A stretch of 64,000 nucleotides of DNA from positions 103,566 through 167,565 of the forward strand of contig CAVQEH010000001.1 of the NCBI GenBank assembly GCA_963711455.1, given 5' to 3'. This DNA comes from DATFVA01 sp963711455 (lineage in GTDB: Bacteria > Bacteroidota > Ignavibacteria > Ignavibacteriales > Ignavibacteriaceae). The translations under genes were made by a program, and so were the position numbers. The notes under the pieces were generated by a model. It saw nothing but the letters and a program-made list of their open reading frames with translations, was not told where the DNA came from and did not search any database. Numbering within the stretch: the stretch's first letter is position 1; each line of letters opens with the position of its first letter. Below are positions 36,112 to 44,705 of this stretch, piece by piece.

Positions 36112-37026
36112 TTATTCATTTGATAATTTATACCTGACCGCAAACCTTAGCATACTTTTGATGATTTCATCAACGATGATATCAGGTATTCCATCATAAT
36201 GTTTGGATTTTATTCTCATATCACATTGATCATTTACATAATCTATAACCAGGAATTTATCATCATCAGTAAGAACAATTTCGGTTGAAAAGAAATCGAG
36301 AGAAATTAATTTTGCAATTTTTTTTGTGATTTGTTTCAAGCTTCTTAGTCTAAAATTCACGTATTCACCCGGAGTTATTGTTTCATAGAGATGTGTCTGA
36401 TCATCCCACCAAACCGGGATTGGTTTTCCAAATGCCCAGAATGATCTGAACCAGGCTCTTTTCCCCTCTATAATTTTCGGATAAATTTTTTGTTGAAGAA
36501 TATATTTATCATCGCAATTAATGATCCTCTCTTCAAGAATTTCTTTTAAAGTCTCTGCACCTGTAACTACTCCAACTCCTCCGCCTGTTGTATTACAGGG
36601 TTTAATTATAAATGGTCTTCCAAGTATTGCGAGATCTTCAAGTGAAATAAATATATCTTCACTTTCGCTATGCGGGGGGATTATTATAGAATGAGGAACA
36701 TGAAGACCCGCAGTAATAAATTCAAGGTGCATACTTGCCTTGTCAATTGCGTGAATAACATTCTTATATGGATTAAAGAGAATGCATTTTCTACGGGTTA
36801 GAATTTTACCAAGCGATTCATATCTTGAATCAACATCCCATGCACGGTCAAGAAAAAAATTAAAGTGAAGCTTCCTGTGCAGTACTTTGTCTAGCACTTC
36901 ATCAATGTTATGCTCAGTAATTATAAAAGTTGAAAAACCTGCTTCATTGAATTTCCCTTCAATTAAACTTATAAAGTCGACATCGTACTCCCATACATAA
37001 GCAAGCGCCAGATTGTAAACTTCCAT
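36112..37026 (-). CDS. ATP-grasp domain-containing protein
   Basis: A 304-residue cytoplasmic protein with an ATP-grasp fold as in RimK/glutathione synthetase-type ligases. Visible features are GRPFIIKPCNTTGGGVGVVT (nucleotide-binding lysine and Gly-rich loop), DDKYILQQKIYP, RAWFRSFWAFGKPIPVWW and the magnesium-binding end DFFSTEIVLTDDDKFLVIDY followed by VNDQCDM. Such enzymes join a carboxylate to an amine using ATP; the substrates are unknown. I chose the ATG at 37024-37026 (EVYNLALAYVWEYDVDF); a TTG 16 codons upstream would extend it but has no ribosome site. It is divergent from the TPR operon. Confidence 0.8.
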   Translation of the reverse strand: MEVYNLALAYVWEYDVDFISLIEGKFNEAGFSTFIITEHNIDEVLDKVLHRKLHFNFFLDRAWDVDSRYESLGKILTRRKCILFNPYKNVIHAIDKASMHLEFITAGLHVPHSIIIPPHSESEDIFISLEDLAILGRPFIIKPCNTTGGGVGVVTGAETLKEILEERIINCDDKYILQQKIYPKIIEGKRAWFRSFWAFGKPIPVWWDDQTHLYETITPGEYVNFRLRSLKQITKKIAKLISLDFFSTEIVLTDDDKFLVIDYVNDQCDMRIKSKHYDGIPDIIVDEIIKSMLRFAVRYKLSNE

Positions 37027-37175
37027 ATCCTTTTCAGTTTTTACAAAGATATAGTTTAGTATATTTGTACGCAAGATAATTGTGTTAAGGCATTGTTACC
37101 AATAATTAAATAAAAGCAAGTGCCTTGTAATTAATTTCAGAGAGCAATATTTTTTCTAAATTAACCCTTAATTTT

Positions 37176-39008
37176 ATGATAAGATTTTCGTTGCTGATAT
37201 CAGCATTATTTATTTTAGCAATTTCTGGATGTTCGTCTACTAGTGAAACATCCCGAAAAGATGATGAAATTCAGAATGACGAACAGATTTCTACCGAAAC
37301 TTCCGATTCCATAAACGCTAAGAATAAAGCCTTGGAATATTTTATAAATGGTTCCGTTTTTGAAACCAAGGGGGACAACGCAAGTGCTATTCTTGAATTC
37401 CAGGATGCTTTAAAGTATGATACAAGTGCAGGAATTTATTATGCGCTTGCTAAAAATTATTTTTCTCTTGGGAAAATTCCCCAGGCTTTGCAGTTTTCCA
37501 AAAAAGCGGTTGCAATAAATCCTAAACAACTTGAGTATAAATCTTTACTTGCTGATATTTTTTCCTCGGCATCCCAATTTGATTCGGCAGCAGTCGTACT
37601 TGAAGAAATGATCGCGCAGGATTCGACTTCTCTGACTTCCTACTATCGTCTTGCAAGAATTTATGAAGGCTCAAAACCATTAAGCGCTATTAAAATTTAT
37701 AAGAAGCTAACCAATGTTATTGGATCAGATTGGAATGTTTTAACAAGGGTTGCAGAACTCTATGAAAAATTAGGTGATATGGATGAAGCAGCGAGCACTG
37801 TAAAAGAGCTTCTTAAAATAGATCCGGGTAATAATTCCCTGTACAAACTGCTTGTGGAATATTATTCAAAAGCAAAAGAATATGATAATGCTCTTGAAGC
37901 CGTAAATGATCTTTTGGAATTAAACCCTGATGATATTGAAGCAAGGGAAGAAAAAGCCCAGATTTATCTTAGTAAAGGTGATTGGGAAACTGCTGCAAAG
38001 GAATATTCTTATATACTCGGTGAACCTGATGTTTCCCTCGATGTAAAAATAAAGGTAGGGCAGGCATATTTTATGCAGTCTTTAAAAGATTCAACCCTGA
38101 CTCCTGTTGCCAAAGATTTTTTTGAAAAGATAAATCAAGATACAACCGATTGGGAAGTCAAAATGTACCTTGGTGCTATTGCAATTAATGAGCATCAGGA
38201 TTCTGCGGCAATTGATTATTTTAAAGATGTAACAAAACTTGCCGGATGGAATGTTCAGGCTTGGATAAGATTAGGCGGACTTTATTTTGATAATAAAAGA
38301 TATGAAGAAGCCGTTAAAGTTATGGATGAAGCCATCGGCCATTTTCCAGATGATTTTACTGTTAACCTGATTCTCGGACTTTCACTTGCACAAAGCAATA
38401 AAAGCAGTGAAGCGAAACCATACCTTGAAAAAGCCGTACAGATAAATCCTTCCAGTGTTGATGCTCTTTCAGCTTACGGTTATACTCTTAACCAGCTGAA
38501 AGAGAATGATGAGGCAATAAAATACTTAAAGAAGGCATTGGAGCTCTCTCCTGATAATGTGAACCTCCTGGGTACTCTCGGATTAATTTATGATGGACAA
38601 AAAGACTGGAAAGAATGCGACAGTACATATGAAAAAGCTCTAAGCATCGATTCGACAAATGCACTCATAAATAATAATTATTCTTACTCACTTTCAGAGA
38701 GAGGAATAAAATTGGATAAAGCCCTGAAAATGGCTGAAATAGCTATCAGTGCCGATCCGCTTAATTCATCCTATCTCGATACAATTGGCTGGGTTTATTT
38801 TAAACTTGGAGAATATCAAAAAGCAAAAGAATATGTTGAAAAGGCAATTAAATCTGGTGGAGAAAATTCAGTAATGCTTGAACATCTTGGCGATATTACT
38901 TTTATGATGGGTAATAAAGATCAGGCAAAAAAAATATGGGAGAAATCTTATAGCCTCGATTCCACAAATAACAGGCTTAAAATAAAAATAGAAAAAGGTG
39001 AAATTTGA
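37176..39008 (+). CDS. Tetratricopeptide-repeat lipoprotein
   Basis: A 610-residue protein with a lipoprotein signal (LFILAISGCSS, Cys19) and about 14 TPR units spanning residues 45-600, such as AIKYLKKALELSPDNVNLLG and AYGYTLNQLKENDEAIKYL. The C-terminal repeats (SLSERGIKLDKALKMAEIAI, YLDTIGWVYFKLGEYQKAKE) match the PEP-CTERM/BamD-unlike TPR proteins seen before DUF4292 genes. It overlaps the DUF4292 gene by 4 bases and is probably a periplasmic scaffold in cell-envelope assembly. Role inferred from neighbours. Confidence 0.88.
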   Translation: MIRFSLLISALFILAISGCSSTSETSRKDDEIQNDEQISTETSDSINAKNKALEYFINGSVFETKGDNASAILEFQDALKYDTSAGIYYALAKNYFSLGKIPQALQFSKKAVAINPKQLEYKSLLADIFSSASQFDSAAVVLEEMIAQDSTSLTSYYRLARIYEGSKPLSAIKIYKKLTNVIGSDWNVLTRVAELYEKLGDMDEAASTVKELLKIDPGNNSLYKLLVEYYSKAKEYDNALEAVNDLLELNPDDIEAREEKAQIYLSKGDWETAAKEYSYILGEPDVSLDVKIKVGQAYFMQSLKDSTLTPVAKDFFEKINQDTTDWEVKMYLGAIAINEHQDSAAIDYFKDVTKLAGWNVQAWIRLGGLYFDNKRYEEAVKVMDEAIGHFPDDFTVNLILGLSLAQSNKSSEAKPYLEKAVQINPSSVDALSAYGYTLNQLKENDEAIKYLKKALELSPDNVNLLGTLGLIYDGQKDWKECDSTYEKALSIDSTNALINNNYSYSLSERGIKLDKALKMAEIAISADPLNSSYLDTIGWVYFKLGEYQKAKEYVEKAIKSGGENSVMLEHLGDITFMMGNKDQAKKIWEKSYSLDSTNNRLKIKIEKGEI

Positions 39009-39793
39009 AAAAATATTTAATCCTGATTCTGCTCTTCATTGAAATCCTTCCCTTGCTCTTTAACGGTTGTGTTCCATCAAAACCATCTGAAGAAATTGAA
39101 TTGCTTCCATCCGAAAGATTAATAAACAAGCTTGAAGTAAACAGGAGACGGATACAAAGCTTTGAAGGTTCCGGTACGATAGCCGTAAAATCGTCAAAGT
39201 TAAATAACAGCGCTAATTTCAGGGTTGTTATACAAAAACCCGATTCAATTTACCTGAGCATTATGGGAGCCTTCGGAATAGAGCTTGCACAAATATTGGT
39301 TACAAAAGAAAATTTTGTTTTTTATGATGCTCTTGAAAATACTGCCTATGAAGGCATTCCTACTAATGATTTGCTGAAGGATATTTTTCATATCGATTTG
39401 CCTTTTAATGATATAATTGATGCTTTTGTCGGGGCAGTAAATCTTACACAAAATTTATATAAACTTCCCGATGATTATAAAGTGGATTACGATCAATATG
39501 TCCTTACTTATGTGGATTCCTTTATGAGTACAAAAACTCAGTACTGGGTAGACATCAGGGAGCTTGGGATTACAAAATATACTTTATGGGATAGCAACGG
39601 AGATATTGCTTTGCAGGGAAAGTACTCAAAATTTAACCTGATTCAGGGTGTTCCCGTTCCGTATAAAATAGAAATTCAGAGAGAACAGGAACATCAGCTT
39701 ATCGATATTGATTATAAAAAAATGGAAGCTAATGAAAAGGATATTTATATTGATTTTTCAGTACCGAAAGATGCATCCATAATTAAGATCTGA
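39005..39793 (+). CDS. DUF4292 domain-containing lipoprotein (LolB-like fold)
   Basis: A 262-residue lipoprotein (signal ending PLLFNGC) of the DUF4292 family, whose members resemble LolA/LolB lipoprotein carriers. The segment INKLEVNRRRIQSFEGSGTI, DSIYLSIMGAFGIELAQILV and VSIDY-like IDIDYKKMEANEKDIYIDFS are the family pattern. The start is TTG at 39005, overlapping the TPR gene by 4 bases; its last base overlaps the next ATG. A role in lipoprotein handling or outer-membrane assembly is likely by fold, not proven. Confidence 0.82.
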   Translation: MKKYLILILLFIEILPLLFNGCVPSKPSEEIELLPSERLINKLEVNRRRIQSFEGSGTIAVKSSKLNNSANFRVVIQKPDSIYLSIMGAFGIELAQILVTKENFVFYDALENTAYEGIPTNDLLKDIFHIDLPFNDIIDAFVGAVNLTQNLYKLPDDYKVDYDQYVLTYVDSFMSTKTQYWVDIRELGITKYTLWDSNGDIALQGKYSKFNLIQGVPVPYKIEIQREQEHQLIDIDYKKMEANEKDIYIDFSVPKDASIIKI

Positions 39794-41079
39794 TGTTCTG
39801 TAATTTTACAAAATATTTTATCGTAGTTTTTTTAATAATTTTTTCATCGGAAAAAATATTTTCTCAGCAAGGTGAAATTGAAACCAGGAAGAGCCAGCTT
39901 TCTGATATAAAAAATGAAATTACCACACTCGAATCAGATTTAAATAAAAAAACCAAAAAAGAAAAAGAATCATTTTCAGTTATTGAAAATTACAGTAAGC
40001 AGAGTTTCCTTTTAAATAAATTGATCGGAAATTACCGGAACGAGGAAAGACAAAAAGAAAAACAGATAGGGGAAAGCCAGGATAAAATTAAGCTGCTTGA
40101 AGATGATATAAAATTGCTTGAGGATAATTATGCAAAATACATAAAAGCAATTTATAAGCATGGTCAGCCAAACGATATTGAGATGCTTGTAAATTCTGCT
40201 TCAATCCAGCAGGCTTTGCTCCGCTTTAAATATCTCGAAAAGTTTTCAGGGCAGCGTAAAAAAGATGTTGCCGAATTAAAGGACCGTCATGAAAAATTAA
40301 TTACAGAAAAAGTAATTCTAAATAAAGAAAAAGAAGCAAAGGCAAAGCTTGCTGCTGAAAAGGAAAAAGAGGAATCATCCCTTTTATCAAAACTTGATGA
40401 ACGAAAGAAAATCCTGGATAAAATAAAACACGATAAATCGGAAATAAAAAAAGAAATTGAAGCTAAGAAACAAGCTGAAATAAAAATCAGGAAACTCATT
40501 ACAAACCTTATAGCAGAAGCTGAAAGAAAAAAACAGGAAGAAGCTGACAGGCTTGCCCGCGAAAAGCTGAAAGGGGACGTAAAACCTTCAAACTCATTGT
40601 CTGAAATAAAATCAGAAAATTCACCTGAGGAATCTTCAGTCTATGATGTGAACTTATCAACTTCAGGATTTGCATCATTCTCTTCACTTAAAGGTAAACT
40701 TAACTGGCCGATTTCCAACGGAAAAATTGTAAAGAAATACGGTGAAAATAAAAACGGTAAAACCAATACAATAATGTTGAATTATGGGGTTGATATTGCG
40801 GCTTCAAGAGATGTAAATGTTAAAGCAGTCAGTGATGGAGTGATTTCAGCAATTGATTGGATACCCGGTTATGGCAGCGTAATTATCGTAACTCATAAGG
40901 GAGATTTCCGGACAGTATACAGTCACCTTTCAGAAATTTATGTGAATGAAGGAGACAGAGTTAAGCCCGGTAATGTTATTGCAAAAGTTGGCGATAGTTT
41001 AGAAGGGAAAGTGCTGCATTTCGAAATTTGGAACTCACGTGACAATCAAAATCCTGAAGCTTGGCTCGCAAAGAAATAA
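39793..41079 (+). CDS. EnvC-like murein hydrolase activator (M23/LytM domain)
   Basis: A 428-residue periplasmic protein with a signal peptide (FIVVFLIIFSSEKIFS), a long coiled coil (residues 25-280, Lys/Glu-rich) and a C-terminal LytM/peptidase M23 domain from about 310: NYGVDIAASRDVNVKAVSDG, GYGSVIIVTHKGDFRTVYSH, VGDSLEGKVLHFEIWNSRDN. The zinc ligands of active LytM enzymes are partly lacking (GVDIAA where H-G-x-D is usual), as in EnvC, which activates amidases rather than cutting peptidoglycan itself. It ends a three-gene operon with the TPR and DUF4292 lipoproteins. Confidence 0.9.
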   Translation: MFCNFTKYFIVVFLIIFSSEKIFSQQGEIETRKSQLSDIKNEITTLESDLNKKTKKEKESFSVIENYSKQSFLLNKLIGNYRNEERQKEKQIGESQDKIKLLEDDIKLLEDNYAKYIKAIYKHGQPNDIEMLVNSASIQQALLRFKYLEKFSGQRKKDVAELKDRHEKLITEKVILNKEKEAKAKLAAEKEKEESSLLSKLDERKKILDKIKHDKSEIKKEIEAKKQAEIKIRKLITNLIAEAERKKQEEADRLAREKLKGDVKPSNSLSEIKSENSPEESSVYDVNLSTSGFASFSSLKGKLNWPISNGKIVKKYGENKNGKTNTIMLNYGVDIAASRDVNVKAVSDGVISAIDWIPGYGSVIIVTHKGDFRTVYSHLSEIYVNEGDRVKPGNVIAKVGDSLEGKVLHFEIWNSRDNQNPEAWLAKK

Positions 41080-41220
41080 TTTTTTTAGTGAGATCATGCA
41101 GGTAACATTAACCACATCTTAATAAGCAATTTTACTATTTCCCTTATAACCAATTTGATTGAAATAAAATTTATATTTATGCCATTCGAAATCAGCATTT
41201 AATTTATTCAGGAGTGTATA

Positions 41221-42582
41221 ATGAAGAGAACATTTACTATTCTATTTGTCATTCTAATTTCGGTTTTTGCCAAAGCTCAATTAAATGAATATCCTTTGCC
41301 GGACCAGGGAAAAATAGAAGGCGGACTTGGATTGAATTGGATTGATGGGCAGCTTTACTACACATTTCATTTTACTCCTGAAATATCGTTTGCAAATTTC
41401 GGTGTTGGACTTGACCTTATGCTCGACTTCGATAAAAATGGAAATATCCGTAAGGAAAACTTCAATACATTCTCAGATTATTTAAGTGTAATCCGCTATG
41501 TCAGATATGGATTTAAGAACGATCCGGTTTATGCAAAGCTCGGTGCGCTGGATTATTACACTCTTGGTCACGGCAGTATTATGTATGCTTACAATAACAG
41601 CCCGACAATTGACGCAAGAAAAACAGGTCTTGTGCTGGACATTAATTTCGGGCAGTTCGGTTTTGAATCTATTTACAGCTCATTTGCAGAAGCCGGAGTT
41701 TTGGGGTTAAGAGGTTATGTGCATCCTCTTAAATTTACTGATCTTTCTGAAATTCCTATATTAGGTAACCTTGAAGTGGGAGTTTCTTATGCCGGAGATT
41801 ACAATGATAAAGCCGGGGTTATATCCGGAGATTATAATACCGCAGGGGATTTCACAGCCTCTAAAGATGAGGGTTCTGTTAATATTATTGGTGCAGATAT
41901 TGGATTTCCACTCTTATCATTGCAGATGTTCAATCTTGAAGTATATACCGACTATGCAAAAATTCTAAATTTCGGAAGCGGTGTTGCGGCTGGCATTCTT
42001 GGTGAATTTAACTCTCTTGGTTTAATAACTGCACATGCAAAACTTGAAAGACGATTCAATCAGAAACATTATCTCCCATCTTATTTTAATTCTTTATATG
42101 AATTGGAACGATTTCAATTTGCAAATGGGATTGTCAGCAGTAAAATTCAAAGACTTGAACTAAATGAAAATGCAGACAACGGAATTTTCGGTGAGCTTGG
42201 AGTAAATGTTCTTGGAATTTTTGACATCATCGGAAGTTACCAGAGATTGGATAAAACACCCCGAAGTGGCTTTATGCATTTGAGCACTGAAATTGCTCCG
42301 GAAGACGCTCCTTTCCTTTTAAGAGCAGGATATGACAAAACGAACATTGGGAATGAAACCGCAATCTTTAAACTTGATGATAAATCATATTTGTTTTTTG
42401 AAGTAGGTTATAAACCAATTGAGTTTCTTGTTGTTTCACTTGTTTATGACTGGACTTTTACACCGTTGAGAGATGCCGATAAAAATATAATAGATTATAT
42501 TCCGCAAAAAAGAATTGAGCCGCGGGTTTATTTTGTTTATCCATTTGATTTTAGCGGAAATAATAATTCAGGATCGGAATAA
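41221..42582 (+). CDS. Outer-membrane protein of unknown function
   Basis: A 453-residue exported protein (signal KRTFTILFVILISVFAKAQ) with a sequence of alternating strands and loops, such as GGLGLNWIDGQLYYTFHFTP, YAKLGALDYYTLGHGSIMYA and PILGNLEVGVSYAGDYNDKA. It resembles barrel proteins in which a first half carries the GHG-type loop. It ends in a polar tail (FSGNNNSGSE) rather than the usual aromatic residue. The gene has its own upstream region of 140 bases and a good ribosome site (AGGAG). No function assigned. Confidence 0.72.
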   Translation: MKRTFTILFVILISVFAKAQLNEYPLPDQGKIEGGLGLNWIDGQLYYTFHFTPEISFANFGVGLDLMLDFDKNGNIRKENFNTFSDYLSVIRYVRYGFKNDPVYAKLGALDYYTLGHGSIMYAYNNSPTIDARKTGLVLDINFGQFGFESIYSSFAEAGVLGLRGYVHPLKFTDLSEIPILGNLEVGVSYAGDYNDKAGVISGDYNTAGDFTASKDEGSVNIIGADIGFPLLSLQMFNLEVYTDYAKILNFGSGVAAGILGEFNSLGLITAHAKLERRFNQKHYLPSYFNSLYELERFQFANGIVSSKIQRLELNENADNGIFGELGVNVLGIFDIIGSYQRLDKTPRSGFMHLSTEIAPEDAPFLLRAGYDKTNIGNETAIFKLDDKSYLFFEVGYKPIEFLVVSLVYDWTFTPLRDADKNIIDYIPQKRIEPRVYFVYPFDFSGNNNSGSE

Positions 42583-42625
42583 AAAATCCCCTCCCAAAAT
42601 GACACATATTAATAAAGGGAGGAGA

Positions 42626-43282
42626 CTAAGGAGTGGGTCGGAGATCAAATAACAAAAATTTTTTTAATTCCGATACGGTGTGAAACACATAATCACTGTT
42701 CATTTTTAATACGTGATGTTTAGCAAGACTATCCCATAAAACTGAAGCAACTTTTATCCCTGCAGCGTGTGCTGCTTTTATATCGGAGGGGGAGTCACCA
42801 ATCATTATCACTTCATTCTTATTGAGTTTGAACTTATCCAGGAAAATTTCTATACCTTCAGGCGAAGGCTTATGTTCTTTCACTTCATCACCGGTAATAA
42901 TTAAATCAAAATATTTATATATACCCAATTTCTTTAAAGTTATAGTGGCTGCTTCTCTTCCTTTACCCGTGTAAATTGATAATAATACACCTTGTGATTT
43001 TAATACATCCAGAATTTCATCCATACCGGGATAAATATCTGCCATATAATGATTATCAGAATAAAACTTATAATATTCTTTCCTTGCTTTTTCGTAATTG
43101 TCGCCGCAAAACTCTTTTAATATCACATCTTCTGTAGGACCAAACCATTTTACTATTTCTTCATTCGAAAAAGTTTTTCCCAGGTACTTTTTTGTAATGA
43201 AATTGAATGAAGCAAAAATTAAATCATTAGTTGAAGTAAGTGTTCCGTCAATATCGAAAATAATACCTTTAAACTGATTCAT
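42626..43282 (-). CDS. HAD-superfamily phosphatase (phosphoglycolate phosphatase/PpaX-like)
   Basis: A 218-residue hydrolase with all four HAD motifs: FDIDGTLTSTND (motif I nucleophile Asp), LLSIYTGKG (motif II), HKPSPEGIEIF (motif III Lys) and VIMIGDSPSDIKAA (motif IV). The alpha-helical cap of about 60 residues places it in the phosphoglycolate phosphatase/pyrophosphatase PpaX group. The substrate is uncertain. Confidence 0.9.
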   Translation of the reverse strand: MNQFKGIIFDIDGTLTSTNDLIFASFNFITKKYLGKTFSNEEIVKWFGPTEDVILKEFCGDNYEKARKEYYKFYSDNHYMADIYPGMDEILDVLKSQGVLLSIYTGKGREAATITLKKLGIYKYFDLIITGDEVKEHKPSPEGIEIFLDKFKLNKNEVIMIGDSPSDIKAAHAAGIKVASVLWDSLAKHHVLKMNSDYVFHTVSELKKFLLFDLRPTP

Positions 43283-43345
43283 AAACTTTCTGTTTTTCCT
43301 TGTGATTTTGTGATAAAATTAATTTTTCAAACTTACAAATAAACA

Positions 43346-44206
43346 TCAAATTAACTTAATATAATTATTCTCTTTATCTCCGAACATTCCGGTAATAAAA
43401 TTATATACAGCAAAAAGCTCAAGTGAAAAAGGCAGATAGCCTATATAACCCAACAATGGCATCTCAAAAACATGTAAGAAATTTACCATTGGAAGATGGT
43501 AATACCATTTAGGATATGAATGATAATTCCACATCTCCCAGAAGAAAGCACAAATAAGACAACCAATAAATAAGGAAACAACAGGTTTCCAGTTTCCTTC
43601 TTTTATGAATTGAAGAAGATTCCGGTTATTTAATTTTACATTTATCGGTTCGATTAAAAAGTAAACTGTAATCCAGATGAGGGGATAAAAGATTTTTGGG
43701 AAAATAATTTCAAGTGCAAGAGTAATTATTCCCAATAAAAAAAATAACCTGATGAGATTATTATCTGGTTTTAGCTTTTTATAAGGGCTTAGGTTTTTAA
43801 TCCATTTAAATGTTCCCGCTAACTCTGTAGACTCAAAAACAGCAGGTATTACAGTTGAAAAACTTATTGATGCAAGGATAAAGAATTGAAAATCAGTAAA
43901 GTATTGCTTACCATCATAAAACCAGTTTTGTGTTAGCGAATTAAATAGTTCGAAAAGCCACCATACGGGAGCTGAAATTACAAATAATAAAATATACTTT
44001 CTAATATTCCTTTTTATTAACGAAGTTCCTTTACCAACAAAGACTACTCCATCAATAGTCAAACAGAACCCAAGCCACAAGGGAAAGAATCCCCAGTCAG
44101 TTCGCAAACCTGATAAGAACCAATTTAAATACCAGAAGACAATGATTAACAGAATGCCAAACCATCCATATAAAGGGAACTTATTTTTAGCTTTAGTTTC
44201 TTCCAT
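43346..44206 (-). CDS. Polytopic membrane protein of unknown function
   Basis: A 286-residue protein with about eight hydrophobic segments and conserved-looking aromatic and charged residues between them (GLRTDWGFFPLWLGFCLTID, PVWWLFELFNSLTQNWFYDG, CAFFWEMWNYHSYPKWYYHL). The repeated W-x-x-F/W-E-x-x-N pattern (WWLFELFN and FFWEMWN) suggests an internal duplication of two four-helix halves. No family was recognised. It lies 19 bases after a thiamine-binding-like protein on the same strand, so an operon is likely. Confidence 0.7.
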   Translation of the reverse strand: MEETKAKNKFPLYGWFGILLIIVFWYLNWFLSGLRTDWGFFPLWLGFCLTIDGVVFVGKGTSLIKRNIRKYILLFVISAPVWWLFELFNSLTQNWFYDGKQYFTDFQFFILASISFSTVIPAVFESTELAGTFKWIKNLSPYKKLKPDNNLIRLFFLLGIITLALEIIFPKIFYPLIWITVYFLIEPINVKLNNRNLLQFIKEGNWKPVVSLFIGCLICAFFWEMWNYHSYPKWYYHLPMVNFLHVFEMPLLGYIGYLPFSLELFAVYNFITGMFGDKENNYIKLI

Positions 44207-44225
44207 TTTTATTTGGCAGTAATTA

Positions 44226-44531
44226 TCAGATGGTTTTTAATTTTTGCTGCACGCTTTTGATCTTATCATCCATTGTCTGATCTCTGTCTGTTCGAGTTCC
44301 TAATCTTAATGTTGTTGAAATTCTTGGAACTCCCATCTTATGAATTTCCTGATGACATTTTTTTATGGCAGCAAACACATCATCCCATTCACCTTCGATG
44401 TTTGTTCCGTAGGAATGAAGGATTGTTTTTAATCCGGCATCTGTTAGAATCTTCTCGCATTTCGCAATATAAGATGAAACAGAAACTCCAACTCCGATCG
44501 GAACAACGCATAAATCAACTAGTACTTTCAT
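44226..44531 (-). CDS. MTH1187/YkoF-type thiamine-binding family protein
   Basis: A 101-residue ferredoxin-fold protein of the DUF77/MTH1187 family. It shows VLVDLCVVPIGVGVSVSSYI, LKTILHSYGTNIEGEWDDVF and RISTTLRLGTRTDRDQTMDD, the conserved strands and the C-terminal KI-D-R-type motif. Family members bind thiamine-like molecules or act as small regulatory or carrier proteins. The ribosome site AAGGAGA precedes the ATG. Confidence 0.88.
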   Translation of the reverse strand: MKVLVDLCVVPIGVGVSVSSYIAKCEKILTDAGLKTILHSYGTNIEGEWDDVFAAIKKCHQEIHKMGVPRISTTLRLGTRTDRDQTMDDKIKSVQQKLKTI

Positions 44532-44551
44532 TAAAATCTCCTTGTAAGTTT

Positions 44552-44625
44552 ACTTAAAAATTCCTTCGTGCCTTCGCGGCGGCAAAATTATTTTAAGTGA
44601 TAACCGCAAAGACTCAAAGTCACGT
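44552..44625. repeat. Intergenic short-repeat motif
   Basis: The 174-base gap between the thiamine-binding gene and the methyltransferase holds CCTTCGTGCCTTCGCGGCGG and, further on, ACCGCAAAGACTCAAAGTCACG. These are variants of a GCGAAGGCACGAAGG / CGCAAAGACGCAAAG motif that I recall as a common intergenic relic in environmental genomes. Nothing coding is visible here. Confidence 0.35.
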
Positions 44626-44705
44626 AGTTAAAAACAATAATAAATTTTAATTAAGATTTATTTGCTCTATTTTACAAATCAAAATTACAAATAATAAGTA
44701 ACCGG

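Noticed and set aside
44532..44705. Thiamine riboswitch upstream of the thiamine-binding-like gene
   Set aside because: No conserved TPP-riboswitch core such as CTGAGA was found. The space holds only repeat-like sequence.
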